From: JAIQFL01 sp035295745
Lineage (GTDB): Bacteria > Acidobacteriota > Terriglobia > Bryobacterales > Bryobacteraceae
Length of the DNA: 64,000 nucleotides
Direction of reading: 5' to 3'
Assembly (NCBI GenBank): GCA_035295745.1
Contig: DATGIL010000071.1
Location: 296,507-360,506, forward strand
Numbering within the stretch: position 1 is the stretch's first letter; every line of letters begins with the position of its first letter. The notes under the pieces were generated by a model. That model worked only from the letters and a program-made list of their open reading frames with translations, had not been told where the DNA came from and searched no databases. The position numbers and the translations under genes were made by a program. Positions 51,675 to 60,480 of the stretch are shown here, in pieces.

Positions 51675-51814
51675 TCTTTTTGAAAAGCTAATGATAGCGC
51701 CTGGCACAGCTGGCGCGGCACGTTGGAATCAGGCGGGGCGGTCCTGTCACGCCATTCCCTCCGCCCCCACCTCACGTTGTATGATCGAACTGTTCCGTAC
51801 TAGAGGGGTTTTTC

Positions 51815-54037
51815 ATGAGAAGGATTCGACTGCAGGCCCTGCTTTTGATCCCAATCGCATCGTTTGCGCTCTTTGCCCAGGCCCCATCCGGCGGTGGAGA
51901 TTGGCCGGATTGGCGCGGCCCGAATCGCGATGGGACTTCGACCGCCAAAGGGCTGCCCGAAAAGTGGTCGCTCAAAGGTGATAACCTCGCCTGGAAAGCG
52001 CCTTATGGCGGCCGTTCGACTCCCATCATCCTCGGAGATCGCCTGTACCTGGAGAATACCGCGGGCGCCCGAGAGACCGAGCAAGAGCGTATCCTGTGCT
52101 TCAACGCCGATACGGGAAAGCTGCTTTGGGAGTACAAATTCAATGTCTATCAAAGCGACGTCCCCGCGCATCGCGTAGGGTGGGCCTCGCCAGTCGCCGA
52201 TCCCGAAACCGGCAATGTCTACTCATTCGGCGTCAACAATCTGGTAACGGGACTCACGCGCGACGGCAAGAAGATCTGGGAACGCTCCATCACCGAAGAA
52301 TTCTCGCCATTCACCACGCACGGCGGACGTACCGTTTCCCCCATCATCGACGGCAACCTGGTGATCGTCAGCACCCCGACTTCCACCTGGGGAGCGCAGG
52401 CTCAGCGCACGCAGCGATTCATCGCCATGGACAAGCGCACCGGCGATATCATCTGGATCAGCACTCCTGGGGGCCGGCCGTATGACACCAGCTACGCGCC
52501 GGTCAACATTGTCACCATCAACGGCACTCGTCTCATGATCACCGGCGGCGCGGATGGCTCGGCGCTTGCGATGAAGCCGCAGACCGGCGAGCCGGTGTGG
52601 CAGCTCGTGGTCGCCAAACGCGGCTTGAACACGGGCCTCGTGGCCAACGGCAAGTACGCCATCCTCTCGCACGGAGACGAAAATCTGGAGGGCAACGAGA
52701 TGGGCATGATCGCCGCTTTTGATGCCACCAAGTCGGGGAAGCTGGGCATGGACAGCATCAAGTGGATGGTCAAGGGCTTCATTGGCGGCTTCTCCTCGCC
52801 GGTGATCAATGGCGATCAACTCTACCAGGTGGATAACGGTGCGAATCTGTTCGCCTTCGACATCGAGACCGGGCGGCAGTTGTGGAAACAGAATCTCGGC
52901 ACGATTCAAAAGGCGTCCTCCGTTTTCGCGGACGGCAAAATCTATGTCGGCACGGAGAGCGGGAAATTCTATATTCTGCGCCCGCATTCCGACCGTTGCG
53001 AGATTCTGAGTGAAGTCGAGTTGCCGCTCAGCGATCAAGGGCTCAATTCGCAAAAGACCCCTGAGCCGATCGTAGCGGGAGCCGCGGTGGCGCGCGGACG
53101 GATCTACTTCGTTTCGAGTGACACGCTGTACGCCATCGGTCCGAAGCAGACGAAGGCAGAACCGTGGAAGCCCGTCGCCACTCCGATGGAGCAAGGCGAA
53201 GGACCCGCCACCTGGGTGCAGGTGACCCCCACCGAACTCGTGTTGAAGGCCGGCCAGACCGTGCAATTGCACGCACGTCTCTTCGACGCAAAAGGCCGGT
53301 TCCTGCGTGAAGACAAAGCTACATGGGCGCTTCAAGGTTTGACCGGGACTGTCACGGACGGCAAGTACACCGCACCATCCGGTCCCATGGGGCAGGCGGG
53401 ACTGATTAAGGCCACTGTCGGCAACGTCACCGGCGAAGCGCGGGCGCGCGTGATTCCGCCGCTGCCGTGGAACGAGACGTTCGATTCTTACCCCGTGGGC
53501 AGCGTTCCCGCCCACTGGATTAGCGCTACCACTGTGGGCAAATTCCAGGTGACCGAATTGGAAGGTAACAAAGTGCTGGAGAAAGTCCCCACCGACACGC
53601 TATTCAAGCGTATGCGCGTGTTTATGGGACCAACGGACTGGTCGAACTACACCGTACAAGCCGATATCCGCATTCCAGAAAAACGCCGGCAGATGGGCGA
53701 CGCCGGCATCATCGCGCAGCGTTACACGCTCTATGCGTTCGGCAACAATCAGCGGCTGGAGATGAACTCGTGGCAGCCGGAAGTAGCGCGTGTCGCGTCG
53801 GCGCCATTTGAGTGGAAGCCCGACACGTGGTATCGCCTCAAGCTACGCGTCGAGAATACTCCCGACGGCAAGACGCGGATCCGCGGCAAAGCGTGGCCCG
53901 CCGCCGAGGCCGAGCCCGATGCGTGGCCCATCGACCGCATCGATCCCATCCCCAATCAGCAAGGCAGCCCGGGCATCTTCACCGACGCCCAGTATGGCGT
54001 GTATTTCGATAACCTGAAAGTGACTCCAAACCAATGA
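51815..54037 (+). CDS. Exported PQQ-type beta-propeller protein with C-terminal lectin-like domain
   Basis: A 740-residue protein. A signal peptide (ALLLIPIASFALFAQ) is followed by an eight-bladed-type PQQ propeller, residues ~25-440, with blade signatures such as DTGKLLWEYKF, TGDIIWISTPGG, TGEPVWQLVV, TGRQLWKQNLG and GKIYVGTESGKFYIL. An Ig-like Big domain (VTPTELVLKAGQTVQLHARL) follows. The C-terminal ~200 residues form a laminin-G/DUF1080-like sandwich (WNETFDSYPVGSVPAHW, LRVENTPDGKTRIRGKAW). No vicinal Cys pair of quinoprotein dehydrogenases is seen, so enzyme activity is unproven. The gene overlaps the next start by four bases. Confidence 0.88.
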   Translation: MRRIRLQALLLIPIASFALFAQAPSGGGDWPDWRGPNRDGTSTAKGLPEKWSLKGDNLAWKAPYGGRSTPIILGDRLYLENTAGARETEQERILCFNADTGKLLWEYKFNVYQSDVPAHRVGWASPVADPETGNVYSFGVNNLVTGLTRDGKKIWERSITEEFSPFTTHGGRTVSPIIDGNLVIVSTPTSTWGAQAQRTQRFIAMDKRTGDIIWISTPGGRPYDTSYAPVNIVTINGTRLMITGGADGSALAMKPQTGEPVWQLVVAKRGLNTGLVANGKYAILSHGDENLEGNEMGMIAAFDATKSGKLGMDSIKWMVKGFIGGFSSPVINGDQLYQVDNGANLFAFDIETGRQLWKQNLGTIQKASSVFADGKIYVGTESGKFYILRPHSDRCEILSEVELPLSDQGLNSQKTPEPIVAGAAVARGRIYFVSSDTLYAIGPKQTKAEPWKPVATPMEQGEGPATWVQVTPTELVLKAGQTVQLHARLFDAKGRFLREDKATWALQGLTGTVTDGKYTAPSGPMGQAGLIKATVGNVTGEARARVIPPLPWNETFDSYPVGSVPAHWISATTVGKFQVTELEGNKVLEKVPTDTLFKRMRVFMGPTDWSNYTVQADIRIPEKRRQMGDAGIIAQRYTLYAFGNNQRLEMNSWQPEVARVASAPFEWKPDTWYRLKLRVENTPDGKTRIRGKAWPAAEAEPDAWPIDRIDPIPNQQGSPGIFTDAQYGVYFDNLKVTPNQ

Positions 54038-55404
54038 AGTACGTCATCGCCATCTTACTTATCGGTTCCATGTGGCTGGTATTTGCCTCAGACCCCGGGA
54101 CGGGCGATTGGCCCATGTGGGGCGGGACTCCGGACCGCAACATGTTCTCTCCCATGACTGGGATCCCCACCTCGTGGGACATCAAAACCAAAAAGAACGT
54201 GAAGTGGATGGCCGAACTCGGCTCGCAAAGCTACGGCAATCCGGTAGTGGCCGGCGGCCAGGTCTATGCCGGCACCAACAATGAACTCGTGCGCAATCCG
54301 AAAGAGCCCGGCGATCGCGGCGTGCTGATGTGCTTCCGCGAGTCCGATGGCAAATTCCTGTGGCAGCACGCCAACGAAAAGCTCGCCGCGGGCCGCGCGC
54401 TCGATTGGCCGTTTCAAGGCGTCTGCTCCTCGCCGCTGGTGGAGGGGGAACGTCTATATTACGTGACCAATCGCTGCGAGCTCGTCTGCCTCGACACCAA
54501 AGGCGACGGGAACGGCGGCCCCAAGGTCATCTGGAAGTACGACATGATCGAGGAAGTTGGATCCTCGCCGCATAACATGTCGAACTCGTCGCCGGTCTCG
54601 TATGGCGATCTGCTTTTCGTCAGCACGTCAAACGGGCAGGACGAGAGCCATGTGCACATTCCGTCTCCACGCGCGCCTTCCATGATCGCCGTCAACAAGA
54701 ATACCGGTAAGAAGGTTTGGGAGGTCAATAATGTCGGGGAGCGCATCCTGCACGGCCAGTGGTCCTCGGCGGCCGTCGGCAAGATCGGCGATGTCGTACA
54801 GGTGGTGATCGGCGAAGGCGATGGCTGGGCGCGCGGTTACGAGGCCATGACCGGCAAGAAGCTCTGGGAATTCGACATGAATCCGAAGGACGCCGTGTGG
54901 CCAAAGACGCGCAACGAAGTCATCTCCACGCCTGTAATTTATCAGGACAAGGTATATATCGCGAACGGGCAGGACCCTGAGCACGGCGAAGGAGTTGGCC
55001 ACCTCTACGGGATCGATGCCACCAAGCGTGGCGACATCACGCAGAGCGGCCGCCTCTGGCACTACGACAAGATTCGTCGCTCGATCTCCACGGGCTCTAT
55101 CTATAACGGGCTGCTGTTCTACGCGGACTTCAGCGGCTTCCTGCACTGCCTGGATCTCGCCACCGGCAAACCGTATTGGACGCACGATATGCTCGCGGCA
55201 GTCTGGGGTTCTCCCATGGTGATCAATGGGAAAGTTTATCTCGGCGACGAGGACGGCGACATCGTTGTGCTCGAAGCTTCCAAGGAAAAGAAGTTGCTCG
55301 GCGAGATGAACATGGGAAGCTCCGTGTACGCCACACCAGTGCCGGCGCACAATACCCTGTTCATCATGAACCGGAACCAACTCTGGGCGCTCTCCGAGAA
55401 GTAG
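54034..55404 (+). CDS. Exported PQQ-type beta-propeller protein
   Basis: A 456-residue protein whose ATG overlaps the preceding stop (ATGA). It has an N-terminal signal (MKYVIAILLIGSMWLVFA) and propeller blades such as SYGNPVVAGGQVYAGTNNEL, GKFLWQHANEKL, GKKVWEVNNVGERIL, GKKLWEFDMNPKD, TGKPYWTHDMLAAVWGSPMV and GKVYLGDEDGDIVVLEA. It is related to the first propeller but lacks the C-terminal additions. The metal or quinone ligands of PQQ dehydrogenases are not clear. Its role is probably periplasmic and tied to the genes on either side. Confidence 0.88.
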   Translation: MKYVIAILLIGSMWLVFASDPGTGDWPMWGGTPDRNMFSPMTGIPTSWDIKTKKNVKWMAELGSQSYGNPVVAGGQVYAGTNNELVRNPKEPGDRGVLMCFRESDGKFLWQHANEKLAAGRALDWPFQGVCSSPLVEGERLYYVTNRCELVCLDTKGDGNGGPKVIWKYDMIEEVGSSPHNMSNSSPVSYGDLLFVSTSNGQDESHVHIPSPRAPSMIAVNKNTGKKVWEVNNVGERILHGQWSSAAVGKIGDVVQVVIGEGDGWARGYEAMTGKKLWEFDMNPKDAVWPKTRNEVISTPVIYQDKVYIANGQDPEHGEGVGHLYGIDATKRGDITQSGRLWHYDKIRRSISTGSIYNGLLFYADFSGFLHCLDLATGKPYWTHDMLAAVWGSPMVINGKVYLGDEDGDIVVLEASKEKKLLGEMNMGSSVYATPVPAHNTLFIMNRNQLWALSEK

Positions 55405-55413
55405 CGCGGGTTC

Positions 55414-56508
55414 ATGCGACCGCTTCTCCTCTTGTTGGCTCCCCTGCTGGTCTGCGCTGCAGACGAGTGGCCGCAGTTCCGTGCGAATCCGCAACTAAGT
55501 GGGGTCGCCACGGGCTCCGTTGCCGCCGAGCTGAAACTGCTCTGGACCTACGAAGCTGGCGACTCCATCGAATCCTCCGCGGCTATTTCAGGCGGCGTCG
55601 TTTACGTGGGTTCCGAGACCGCCGACCTGCTGGCCATCGATCTGCAAACCGGGAAACTGCGATGGAAGTACAAGGTGCAGGAGGGCATCGCTGAATCCTC
55701 GCCGGCGGTGCACGATGGCATCGTTTACGTGGGAGACTCCTCAGGCATATTGCATGCCGTCAACGCCGCTGACGGCAAGGCGCTGTGGACCTTCAAGACG
55801 GAGAGCGAGATCAAATCGTCTCCTGTAGTCACCGGGGATCGCGTGCTGATCGGTTCGTATGACGGCAATCTGTACTGCCTGTCGGCGCGCGATGGCAAGC
55901 TGATATGGAAATACACCACCACCAACTACGTGCATGCGACGCCGGCGATCGATAACGGCATCATCTACCTGGGCGGCTGCGATGAAGTCTTCCATGGCAT
56001 CCGGCTGTCGGACGGGCAGGAAGTTCTGAAGTTCCCGGCAGGCGGCTACACGGGGGCCTCTCCGGTCGTGCTGGCGAAGCATGCGTACTACGGAACATTC
56101 AGCAACGACGTGGTTGCCGCGGACCTGTCTACGAAACGTCTACTATGGCGCTACCAGAATCCGGCGCGCTCGTTTCCGTTCTACTCTTCCGCGGCAGTAT
56201 CGGGCGATCGCGTGGTGCTTGGAGGGCGTGACAAGCTGGTGCATTGCGTGAACGCCAAAACCGGCAAGGCGTTCTGGACCTTCACCACTCGCGCTCGGGT
56301 CGATTCGTCACCGGCGTTGGCGAGCGGCAGAGTCTATATCGGGTCGAATGATGGTCACTTCTATGTGCTCGATCTGATGTCCGGCAAGAAGCTTTGGGAC
56401 TTCGAGGCGGGCGCCCCGCTCTCCGCGTCCCCAGCCATTGCCGACGGGCGCGTGGTCATCGGCGCTCAGGATGGACGGCTGTACTGCTTCGGCCCGGCGA
56501 ATCCGTGA
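55414..56508 (+). CDS. BamB-like PQQ-type beta-propeller protein
   Basis: A 364-residue protein with a signal peptide (MRPLLLLLAPLLVCAA) and the regular seven- or eight-bladed pattern of BamB: LKLLWTYEAGDSIESSAAI, GVVYVGSETADLLAIDLQT, GKLRWKYKVQEGIAESSPAV, GKALWTFKTESEIKSSPVVT, GKLIWKYTTTNYVHATPAI, and three more blades. No lipobox is seen, unlike BamB itself, so I treat it as a paralogous propeller and not the assembly factor. It follows the second propeller by 9 bases. Its stop overlaps the ATG of the membrane protein gene (TGATG). Confidence 0.87.
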   Translation: MRPLLLLLAPLLVCAADEWPQFRANPQLSGVATGSVAAELKLLWTYEAGDSIESSAAISGGVVYVGSETADLLAIDLQTGKLRWKYKVQEGIAESSPAVHDGIVYVGDSSGILHAVNAADGKALWTFKTESEIKSSPVVTGDRVLIGSYDGNLYCLSARDGKLIWKYTTTNYVHATPAIDNGIIYLGGCDEVFHGIRLSDGQEVLKFPAGGYTGASPVVLAKHAYYGTFSNDVVAADLSTKRLLWRYQNPARSFPFYSSAAVSGDRVVLGGRDKLVHCVNAKTGKAFWTFTTRARVDSSPALASGRVYIGSNDGHFYVLDLMSGKKLWDFEAGAPLSASPAIADGRVVIGAQDGRLYCFGPANP

Positions 56509-56864
56509 TGCGCGGCCGCCGCGGGCAAGTGCTGATCTTCCTCGCCACCGCGACTCTCACCAGTGTATTTTTTATCAATTTCTGCGCGACTGTCTTTGCG
56601 TGCGGGTGCGTCTCTTTATGGAACGGCTCAGACGCCCACTGCAACATCCACATGACGGCGGCGCGGCATTGTCCGTGGTGCGCGCATGGACGGATCGCGT
56701 CAGCTGTGCCGTGGGTCCTGATCGTTGCGGCGCAGGCGGCGATCAGTTTCTGGCCCCGGCGACTGCGCACGTCGGTCCGGCTGTTGTCAGCGTTGGCGGC
56801 GTTTCCTGGGGCGGGCGTCTTGATCGCCGGAGCCTACGGGCTCTCGACGGCATACTGGAAATGA
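56508..56864 (+). CDS. Cys-rich small membrane protein coupled to the propeller genes
   Basis: A 118-residue protein from ATG 56508, which overlaps the preceding stop codon by one base. A basic start (MRGRRGQ) is followed by a first helix (VLIFLATATLTSVFFINFCA). The loop is rich in cysteines (CATVFACGC, AHCNIH, HCPWCAHG), with a CPWC thioredoxin-like or metal-binding motif. Two further helices follow (AVPWVLIVAAQAAISFW, LLSALAAFPGAGVLIAGAYG). This resembles no family I can name. The CxxC pair could bind a metal or act in thiol exchange in the periplasm. Confidence 0.7.
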   Translation: MRGRRGQVLIFLATATLTSVFFINFCATVFACGCVSLWNGSDAHCNIHMTAARHCPWCAHGRIASAVPWVLIVAAQAAISFWPRRLRTSVRLLSALAAFPGAGVLIAGAYGLSTAYWK

Positions 56865-56870
56865 CCGCCG

Positions 56871-57407
56871 CTAGTGTATGGTAGGGCCGACCGTTGGATC
56901 CGTGACCTGAATGCCCATGACTAAGGTGCGTAACACTTCGTCCCAAACCCGTTCGAGCCCCGGGGCGCGATTTGACCAGTAGCTCATCGAAATCAGACAC
57001 AGGACGGTGCCGCGGGCGAGCGCTACGCGGAAACGCGCGTCGCGATTGTTTTCCGGGTCTTTGTAGTGCTGTTCGAGCCAGGAGATCTCCAAATCGGGGC
57101 GCGTGATGTGGCGGATCTCCGACTGGTGATACGGCTTCTTATCCTGACTTAGCGTATGCTCCAGGGTCTCATCCAGATCTAGCCCCCGAACGGCCTCGTG
57201 CGGCACTTGAAAGGTGGAGACTCCCAGATCGCAACTCTCCACGCATGGCTCGCGGTCGTGAAGATGAACCGCGCCCTGCTCCGGTTTGACAATCCATTTG
57301 CTGGGGTAATCGAAGCGCAGCACGCCGCGGTCAATCACGCAAATCGAGTATCCCGGCCTGCACTTCCAAGTGTGCTTGTCCTTTAGCTTGATCTGCTCGA
57401 TCCCCAT
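56871..57407 (-). CDS. Hypothetical protein, possibly PsbP/DcrB-like
   Basis: A 178-residue protein without signal peptide. Segments such as GVLRFDYPSKWIVKPEQGAV and ALARGTVLCLISMSYWSNRA, with RVWDEVLRTLVMGI at the end, follow the layout of the PsbP/DcrB-like fold (an FxYPxxW start and a late helix). Similarity is weak and I would not assign function. Cysteines occur at several positions (KCRPGYSICVID, CVESCDLGV). It is convergent with the propeller operon, 6 bases beyond it. Confidence 0.6.
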   Translation of the reverse strand: MGIEQIKLKDKHTWKCRPGYSICVIDRGVLRFDYPSKWIVKPEQGAVHLHDREPCVESCDLGVSTFQVPHEAVRGLDLDETLEHTLSQDKKPYHQSEIRHITRPDLEISWLEQHYKDPENNRDARFRVALARGTVLCLISMSYWSNRAPGLERVWDEVLRTLVMGIQVTDPTVGPTIH

Positions 57408-57448
57408 CTCCTTATCTTACGCGCGGAGGCTCGTGAGAAAATGTCAGG

Positions 57449-57866
57449 GTGCCAAAGGCCGTCAGGCTGATCACAATTTCTATGGCACTCGCTTGCCAAT
57501 CCCCGGGACAGATTGCCCCTCTACTTCCCTCGCAGCAACTCACTGAAACTGTCTCAGGCCAGGCGGAGGGGGTAGGTATACCCCCTGACCATCCCGCCGG
57601 GTCACGTCGTGGATCTCACAATCGTCGAGAAGCGTGGGATGGCGGGAATTGTCAATGTTCTCGCCAAAGACAGTAAGGTGATCGTGGAAGCCCACCTGGA
57701 TCTTCGCTATCCGCATGCGCGCACTATCCTCATCCCTCCCGAGGCATCGGAGCTTCGCATCCTCCCCACGAATCGCGGCTCTGAGATCCGCCTGGATGCC
57801 GGAGGCAGTCCCATCGGCTACTATCACTTCAAGATTGGTACTCCTCCTCACGTGGATGCTCGCTAA
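57449..57866 (+). pseudogene. Frameshifted small exported protein with pre-peptidase-like beta domain
   Basis: The frame from GTG 57449 gives MPKAVRLITISMALACQSPG and on to GQAEGV, then leaves the conserved frame. The downstream part reads PLTIPPGHVVDLTIVEKRG and NVLAKDSKVIVEAHLDLRYP in another frame and ends at TAA 57866. At 57571-57578 there is a GGTAGGTA tandem duplication. Removing one GGTA restores GQAEGVYPLTIPPGHVVDL, a continuous 137-residue protein. The restored domain matches the GxxxxYxLxxxxGxxxxxxV pattern seen before TPR-CHAT proteins in Acidobacteria. As it stands the gene is probably broken, or it may switch by slippage. Confidence 0.7.
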
Positions 57867-57907
57867 AACCCTTTCGAATTTCGTATTACGGAAAAAGGAG
57901 GAGCGGA

Positions 57908-58879
57908 ATGCCAACCTGGGCAGGCAATGGATTCGTAGATACGGGACGAACGATCTTCAAAACCATGGTTGGCACCGCGAGCGCCGTCCACGATGCCGTT
58001 TTTGATTCCGAGTTGACGGTGGCTCCCGGGCCGGGCATGAACCACATGCTTGCACTGAAACTCAAGATGTATCTCAACAAGTTTCAGCCTCCGATGAATC
58101 CCTTCACTCACGAGTATTTCTCCACCTGGATCTACGCCGATTTCAGCAGCCGGATATTTATCATCGGGCCCTGGAGCCAGGCGGAGTGGTCCCGCTTCGT
58201 CAAGCGATTCCTGACCCAATGCGATATGTGGAACAACAAATTCTGGCTGATACCTCCAGCTGATTTCACTGCGTTGGACGTCACCACCGGAGGCAAGAAG
58301 GTACGCCCCAACGTCTACTGCAACCTGAATGTGCAGGTGCAATACTCTCCCGCTGGCGCGCACCGCTCCATCACCGTGGTCAACATGGATGCAAAATCGG
58401 CCGCAAGGCAGGGCGGGAAGAAAGAAACCGACGTGACCAGCCTGGACTTCCGCTCGGACGATTCCACCTACGACTCGATGGACACCGCGGTAGGCAATGT
58501 CGGCCTGCGGGACCCTTCCGGAAACCCGCAAAGCAAGGTGCGGTTCTACACAATCCCACATGAGATCGGCCACGCCATCGGGCAGCCGCACATTGGGGTG
58601 ATTCGCAAGGAGCCGCTCTGCCAGATGGCAATTCTTCTCGATCGGTTGCCGGGGGTGAACAAGTCGGCGCTTCCAGCCCTGTTCGCGGGAGCAAGCAACT
58701 CGCTCGCCTGCTATGGAGATTTCGCTTCCGTGCCTACATCGTCCAACGTGATGGGAGGCGGCGATCAGTTCGCGGTGGAAAACGCGCAGCCATGGCGGGA
58801 TGCGCTCCTTCGTCACACCAAGGCGCGGACGGCTTGGACGGTGAGCATGTCGCGAGTGGCGCCGAGTCCGGTGAAGTAG
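57908..58879 (+). CDS. Metzincin-like zinc metalloprotease
   Basis: A 323-residue protein with a strong ribosome binding site (AAGGAGGAG) before ATG 57908. It carries the metzincin motif HExxHxxGxxH as H218-E-I-G-H222-A-I-G225-Q-P-H228, and a candidate Met-turn at Met282 (SSNVMGGG). The N-terminal part (TWAGNGFVDTGRTIF and GPGMNHMLALKLKMYLNKF) has no similarity that I recognise. There is no signal peptide, so either it acts in the cytoplasm or export is by another route. Cysteines are few (positions 105, 138, 238, 268). It follows the frameshifted gene by 41 bases on the same strand and is convergent with lactate permease. Confidence 0.7.
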   Translation: MPTWAGNGFVDTGRTIFKTMVGTASAVHDAVFDSELTVAPGPGMNHMLALKLKMYLNKFQPPMNPFTHEYFSTWIYADFSSRIFIIGPWSQAEWSRFVKRFLTQCDMWNNKFWLIPPADFTALDVTTGGKKVRPNVYCNLNVQVQYSPAGAHRSITVVNMDAKSAARQGGKKETDVTSLDFRSDDSTYDSMDTAVGNVGLRDPSGNPQSKVRFYTIPHEIGHAIGQPHIGVIRKEPLCQMAILLDRLPGVNKSALPALFAGASNSLACYGDFASVPTSSNVMGGGDQFAVENAQPWRDALLRHTKARTAWTVSMSRVAPSPVK

Positions 58880-58885
58880 TTCGCG

Positions 58886-60475
58886 TTACGGCGCGAGGGA
58901 CGGGGCCACATACGCGTAGAACATCACGATCAGGCCGATCACGCTGGCAAGCAGCACGCTATGCTTCATCGTGAAGCGGAACAGCAGCGCCTCATCTTCG
59001 CGCTTCATCGAAGTTGCGGCGGCGGCCACCGCAATGCTGGTGAGACTGATCATCTTGCCCATCACCCCGCCGGCGGAATTGGCGGAAGCCATTAGCGCGG
59101 TGTTCATTCCCAGCTTCGTGGCCGTAACCACTTGCAGCGATCCGAACAGGGCATTGGCTGAAGTATCGCTTCCGGTGAGGAAGACACCCAGCCACCCGAG
59201 CAAGGCACTGAAGAAGGGAAACAAGCGGCCGGTTGCCGCAAACGCCAGGCCTAAAGTGGCCGTGGCGCCGGAATAATTCATCAGATACGCCAGCCCCAAT
59301 ACCACCGCCAGGGTGAGTTCGGCGAGCGCCAGTTGCTTCGCCGTGTGCGAGACAACGCCGGCAAATTGCCGCGGCTTCAGCCCCGCCACAATCGCAGCAA
59401 AAAATGCCGCGAACAGACACGCCGTGCCCGAAGCGGAAAGCCACGGAAACGTGTAAACGGCCGCATAGGGCGTGGGTTTCGCAACCACCGGCTGCATACG
59501 CTGGATGGTGTTGTGCAATCCCGGCCAACTGATCGGAATGTTGAAGGTGTCGAGTTTCGCTTTCACCGGCGGATAGCTCCAGATCAGCACGAAAATCACG
59601 AGCAACGCGTAGGGGGCCCAAGCCACTGCCATCTCGCGAGGGCTGTGACGCGGTTGCGGCCTTTTGCCGCCGGTCAGGCGGACCATCGCAATCAGCGCGC
59701 CCATCGCGATCAGAGACGAGAGAATGTCGGTAAGGAGACCGTTCACATAGTTCGAAACGATGAATTGAGTGCCTGCGAATGCGATGCCGCATACCGCCGC
59801 CGAGGGCAGCACCGCCCGCAGTCCCTTCCATCCCGACATCACCACAATCAGGTACGCCGGCACGATCAGCGAGACTGGTGCGCAGATTCGGCCCACCCCA
59901 GCGCTCAAGCGGTCGAACGGAAGCCCAGTGGTGCCGGCGAGAGTCTGAATCGGAATGGCGATGGAGCCGAAAGCCACCGGCGCCGTATTGGCCAGCAGAC
60001 AAATCGCTGCGGCCTTGAAAGGCTCGAAGCCCAAGCCCACCAACATCGCCGAGGCCACCGCGACCGGCGTTCCGAAGCCTGCCGCGCCTTCGATGAACGC
60101 TCCAAAAGCAAAGGCGATCAGCAGCGCCTGCAGGCGGCTGTCATCGGTGAGGTGCCCGATCGAGTCCTTGAGCGTATCGAACTTGCCACTCTCCAGCGTG
60201 ATGCGGTACAGCAGGATCGCGGAGAACACCACCCACCCGATCGGAAACAGGCCGAAGACTGCGCCGAACGAAATCGCGGACAGCATCTTCCCCACCGGCA
60301 TGCCATACACCGCGACCGCCACGATCGCCGCCGTGCCCAACCCTACGAGTGATGCCATCCACGCTGGTTTGCGCGCCACACCTAAAAGCAACAACAGCGC
60401 CAAAATGGGAATGCCCGCTACCAGTGCAGACAACGGCAGACTTCCCGAAACAGGGTAGTAGTTCTGCTGCCACAT
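58886..60475 (-). CDS. lctP: L-lactate permease
   Basis: A 529-residue inner-membrane transporter of the LctP/LldP family with about 12-13 helices. Family motifs are clear: FPIGWVVFSAILLYRITLES, FGAFIEGAAGFGTPVAVASA, LLANTAPVAFGSIAIPI, LAYLMNYSGATATLGLAF and the late FLTGSDTSANALFGSLQVV, followed by ANSAGGVMGKMISLTSIAVA. It is probably a lactate/proton or glycolate symporter. It lies 5 bases downstream of an acyl-CoA synthetase gene on the same strand. Together with larE far upstream, lactate use is plausible. Confidence 0.93.
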   Translation of the reverse strand: MWQQNYYPVSGSLPLSALVAGIPILALLLLLGVARKPAWMASLVGLGTAAIVAVAVYGMPVGKMLSAISFGAVFGLFPIGWVVFSAILLYRITLESGKFDTLKDSIGHLTDDSRLQALLIAFAFGAFIEGAAGFGTPVAVASAMLVGLGFEPFKAAAICLLANTAPVAFGSIAIPIQTLAGTTGLPFDRLSAGVGRICAPVSLIVPAYLIVVMSGWKGLRAVLPSAAVCGIAFAGTQFIVSNYVNGLLTDILSSLIAMGALIAMVRLTGGKRPQPRHSPREMAVAWAPYALLVIFVLIWSYPPVKAKLDTFNIPISWPGLHNTIQRMQPVVAKPTPYAAVYTFPWLSASGTACLFAAFFAAIVAGLKPRQFAGVVSHTAKQLALAELTLAVVLGLAYLMNYSGATATLGLAFAATGRLFPFFSALLGWLGVFLTGSDTSANALFGSLQVVTATKLGMNTALMASANSAGGVMGKMISLTSIAVAAAATSMKREDEALLFRFTMKHSVLLASVIGLIVMFYAYVAPSLAP

Positions 60476-60480
60476 ATTGG

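Noticed and set aside
55414..56508. Assignment of the third propeller as the outer-membrane assembly factor BamB
   Set aside because: It has no lipobox, and it is part of a paralogous propeller operon, so the BamB function is not supported.
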